Shown: piece after piece, positions 60,058 through 62,862 of the stretch
Position numbering within the stretch: position 1 is the first letter of the stretch
How the letters are laid out: each line of letters opens with the position of its first letter
DNA from: CAYXUG01 sp964468655
GTDB taxonomy: Bacteria; Fidelibacterota; Marinisomatia; Marinisomatales; CAYXUG01
Reading direction: 5' to 3'
Assembly (NCBI GenBank): GCA_964468655.1
Contig: CAYXUG010000004.1
Coordinates: 1-62,862 of the forward strand
Length of the DNA stretch: 62,862 nt
Made by a program: the position numbers and the translations under genes
The notes under the pieces: generated by a model
What the model was told of the DNA's origin: nothing
Database searches by the model: none
Seen by the model: the letters and a program-made list of their open reading frames with translations, nothing else

Positions 60058-62862
60058 TTATGATTGAGCCTGTGTTAAAGAATCAGAGTTTCTGCTCTTT
60101 AACGCTTCCCAGGCCAGATAAGCATAGCCCAGAATTATAAGCCCAATTACAAGCCATCCTTGAAGCTGATAAGATGGGTGTGTATACATTTGCATATATG
60201 AAATAATGTCCACGCCATACCACATAATGCCTATTCCCAGTAAATAACTCCAGGGGTTCCATCTGCAGAAGTATCTAAATAGGATGAGGAAACAAACAAA
60301 CCAGAAAACCCTAACCAACATTTCAGGCCATAACATTAATACCCGACTGGTTGGATCACCAATTGCAAAAAATATAAAAAACATTATTATCATTAAATTA
60401 GAGAGAACGGGCCCTTTCCCGGAAAAATAACGTCGTTGCATATAAAAAAGCACAATAGCAACCAAAGCCCAATAAGGAGCCCCGCCTAATATTATTACAA
60501 ATAGATTAAATCCGGGATAAAATGTGTCAGACGGCCAAGAAGCCAACGAATCCAGGGGAATCCAATTCGGGAATATAACTGTGACTAACTTTTTAAATGC
60601 TCCACACAATGCAATGAAACCAACAGCTACAAAAGAGGACGTTAGTGCATCAGACAAATATGGCTGGCGATTTTTCTTTAAATATGAATTATACATACCA
60701 GGCCACATCATATAAACTGCCAGTACAATTAGGGTACAGTAAAAACCTACAAATGCTAGATTTAACAGATAATCCTGTAACACATCTGAAACTATATGTT
60801 CTGCAATTATTCTTTCAGTATCATAGCCCCACATAAATGTGGCCGAGTCATTTATGTAATCCAATCCCTCTATAGCCACAAAAGAGATACCACCAAGAAC
60901 AATATATTTCCAGGGGACACTATGTGTTTTTAGAAATTTCTGCACTATTATAAAAATAAGAGTTGCAAAGACCATCATAATTAGTGTTGAATAAAAAATA
61001 CTAATATTTGAAAATAAAGTGGGTTTTTTATATTCTCTCTCCCACTCTTCAGGAATCCAAATACCCCTATGAACAGCATCAACACCATTCCCCTGGACTG
61101 TAACCCAATATAAATACCGTGCTTTCCCCACAAATTCTTCTGACTGGAATGTAATTTCATGATCAGTTCTAACAATTACACCCTCATTCTTTTTTTCTTC
61201 AGATTTGATTTCCTTTAATGAATACAGGGATTTATCAAATCCCCACTTATCTTCCAGCTCATTTGCAGCTATGATTAATGCTGAATCTGCTTCAATTGAA
61301 GGCACATAAGTTGTATCTGCCAGGGTGTATACATATTCAGAAATAGCCCCGTTACGCATATCAACTTCTATCTTGTACTCTTTTTCAATGCCCGGTTTAT
61401 AAAAACGTACTGCCCACTGATAGGGAGTGTCATGATTTGAATAAACATCCTTAATTATTTCAGCGGCATTTTGTGATGAATCTTGATTTGCATGTTCAAT
61501 AATGTATTCTGTGTGCATCAAGTTTGATCCGCCGATAGCCAGCCAGCCTGGATTCACACCCCTGCTCCAACTTATTATATCCATTTCATCATTGATCACA
61601 TGGCTAAAATCACTTATATCAATATTTTGATCATTTAAAAAATCAATGGCATTTGAAAGTGCTTCTTGTCGAGTGGTATTAAAATCGATAAGCTCATCAA
61701 ATTCATTTTCCTCTTTCATAAAAACAAATAAGAGAATGCTGCAAGCAGCTAATACCAAGCCGCATTTTCTGCGCTTTGAAGATAACGGCTTATAATCTGT
61801 TGTAATGATGGCTTCATCCTGTTCTTTCTCTGTCTCTTCAGAAAGAATTTCTGTATCCAATGCATTTACAAGTGGGTCGGATGAGATAAATCCACCATTT
61901 TTTAAATATGATATGATTGAATAAACCAGCGGCAAGCAGAAAAAACCAGCACAGAGAAGACCGGATGCGAACATATAAGCATTGTCGGAACGCAAAAGGA
62001 TCATAGCACCATAGACTGCATCTATGGTAAAATGCCAAATTAAAGCAGGAAGTATCCCAAAACGGAGAAAGATAATGCCAATCATAATACCACCCAAGCC
62101 AACTTCAACAACCCGGATATAAAATGGCTGGGCCGGGTACCCTGCGTGGGCAAGCCCCCAAAATAAAGCACTAAGAAAAACAGCAATAAAGGTAGATTTG
62201 GTATGTTTCTGTAAAAACGGTATTGAAAAAAGCCGTGAAAGTCCCTCTTCCGAAACAGCCGGATATAAACCCCACAATAATACACCTACCCAGGGAATAT
62301 AAGTCCCAAGAGCATTAATATTGCGTACTTCTGTTGGGGACCAGCCTCCGAGGTAATTTGAAACCAAATAAAATAGTGTCTGATAAGCAAAAAACAGTGC
62401 TGTTAAAGTCAAGCCCAGTATAGCGCTATTGAAAAAATACTTCGTTTTTAAGCCAGATACGGTGAAAATATTGCGGAATGCAACTTGAGCCGGGTACTGA
62501 TCTCTATAATATACCTCAGCACCTGCAATGGTTAGCGAGATAAAAAACCCGTTCACACAAGAAATTAATATTACATCATAAAGGATTTTTGAAAGAATCA
62601 GAGTAAATAATGATTGAGAGCTGTCTACCCATATCAATGTCTCGGGAAAGCGGTTTAATGCATTTAGAGCAAATAAAGTGGCAAGAACTCCGCCGTATGT
62701 TAATGCTGTTTTCCAACGTACATCTTTTTTTCGCGTACGAAGCAATATAACCACTACAATAATTAAACCAGTTAAATTTAGAAAAAATCCTCCTATTGAG
62801 CCTAGCAGCCCATTATGAGATCGGAGATTAGCATACTCTCTTTCCCATATTTCAGGATGCTT
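60058..62862 (-). CDS. Very large CPBP-family membrane protease, start beyond the window edge
   Basis: The frame stays open through the right edge. The 36 codons upstream of a GTG at 62754 read as a plausible N-terminal region (about HPEIWEREYANLRSHNG and a hydrophobic FFLNLTGLIIVV helix), so the true start is outside. The visible 934 residues have a CPBP core in the first third with E-E-x3-R (AVSEEGLSRLF), histidines in GLAHAGYP and LIWHFTID, then a ~250-residue extracytoplasmic-looking domain (SNAIDFLNDQNIDISDF ... VDMRNGAISEYVYTL) and another set of about 8-9 membrane helices. The substrate is unknown. Confidence 0.8.
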   Translation of the reverse strand, partial: KHPEIWEREYANLRSHNGLLGSIGGFFLNLTGLIIVVVILLRTRKKDVRWKTALTYGGVLATLFALNALNRFPETLIWVDSSQSLFTLILSKILYDVILISCVNGFFISLTIAGAEVYYRDQYPAQVAFRNIFTVSGLKTKYFFNSAILGLTLTALFFAYQTLFYLVSNYLGGWSPTEVRNINALGTYIPWVGVLLWGLYPAVSEEGLSRLFSIPFLQKHTKSTFIAVFLSALFWGLAHAGYPAQPFYIRVVEVGLGGIMIGIIFLRFGILPALIWHFTIDAVYGAMILLRSDNAYMFASGLLCAGFFCLPLVYSIISYLKNGGFISSDPLVNALDTEILSEETEKEQDEAIITTDYKPLSSKRRKCGLVLAACSILLFVFMKEENEFDELIDFNTTRQEALSNAIDFLNDQNIDISDFSHVINDEMDIISWSRGVNPGWLAIGGSNLMHTEYIIEHANQDSSQNAAEIIKDVYSNHDTPYQWAVRFYKPGIEKEYKIEVDMRNGAISEYVYTLADTTYVPSIEADSALIIAANELEDKWGFDKSLYSLKEIKSEEKKNEGVIVRTDHEITFQSEEFVGKARYLYWVTVQGNGVDAVHRGIWIPEEWEREYKKPTLFSNISIFYSTLIMMVFATLIFIIVQKFLKTHSVPWKYIVLGGISFVAIEGLDYINDSATFMWGYDTERIIAEHIVSDVLQDYLLNLAFVGFYCTLIVLAVYMMWPGMYNSYLKKNRQPYLSDALTSSFVAVGFIALCGAFKKLVTVIFPNWIPLDSLASWPSDTFYPGFNLFVIILGGAPYWALVAIVLFYMQRRYFSGKGPVLSNLMIIMFFIFFAIGDPTSRVLMLWPEMLVRVFWFVCFLILFRYFCRWNPWSYLLGIGIMWYGVDIISYMQMYTHPSYQLQGWLVIGLIILGYAYLAWEALKSRNSDSLTQAQS

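Noticed and set aside
1..62862. tRNA, rRNA, CRISPR arrays, insertion sequences and prophage genes
   Set aside because: I looked through the intergenic regions and recognised no cloverleaf, regularly spaced repeats, transposase or phage proteins; a dedicated RNA search (for example tRNAscan or Infernal) could still find small RNAs I missed.

Overview
The window looks like a scaffold from an uncultured FCB-group bacterium, most likely a marine Marinimicrobia/Neomarinimicrobiota (SAR406-like) genome. The reasons are the AT-rich base composition, several secreted proteins ending in a type IX-like sorting domain (core motif NYPNPFNP followed by T-x-I-x-F, ending in a KK-[ML]-x-L-[LI]-K tail), a PorV/PorQ-like outer-membrane protein, TonB-dependent receptors with carboxypeptidase-regulatory domains, and a DUF4249 lipoprotein beside a receptor. 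This is inference from protein families; no rRNA gene or phylogenetic marker search backs it. A run of exactly 100 N at 36397-36496 is a scaffolding gap that cuts two genes. The right edge cuts a third gene, and the left edge keeps only the tail of a fourth.

Layout. 1-2300: motA-motB stator genes and a small exported protein, preceded by a possible FlbD tail. 2305-3972 (minus): FtsB/DivIC-like division protein and enolase. 4210-13526 (plus): a compact surface-polysaccharide locus with two MOP-family flippases, a methyltransferase, three GT4 and one GT2 glycosyltransferases and a NodB-like deacetylase, ending at a Ppx/GppA phosphatase. 14566-18419 (minus): rhomboid protease, esterase, recO and proS. 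18605-25036 (plus): SpoU/TrmH methyltransferase, CPBP protease, mgtE, then two membrane GT2 enzymes coupled to a DUF3108 protein and a small membrane protein. 25037-31152 (minus): ubiE-carA-carB-sorbosone-dehydrogenase-like operon with two strong hairpins at its 5' end. 31278-31742 (plus): an AroQ-fold protein lacking most dehydroquinase catalytic residues. 31747-33066 (minus): a PpiC-type isomerase.

33140-50985 (all minus) is the most unusual part, an envelope and secretion region. It holds two sorting-domain cargo proteins with their own terminators, a PorV-like protein, a ~1,040-residue exported protein and a 1,241-residue TonB receptor (the last three in one operon behind a consensus-like promoter), then an LVIVD-repeat protein and a subtilisin-like protease sharing duplicated C-terminal modules. 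At the same codon position, both duplicated sorting domains contain an inverted repeat with GTAGAG/CTCTA arms, which looks like an old short palindromic element domesticated inside coding sequence.

51249-62862: two EamA transporters, then a five-gene overlapping unit (pterin carbinolamine dehydratase, Bcp peroxiredoxin, TonB receptor, DUF4249 lipoprotein, ICMT/PEMT-like methyltransferase), a TPR membrane protein and a very large CPBP protease that runs off the right edge.

No tRNA, rRNA, CRISPR array, transposase or phage gene was recognised. Genes are densely packed with many NTGA stop/start overlaps (ATGA, GTGA and TTGA).
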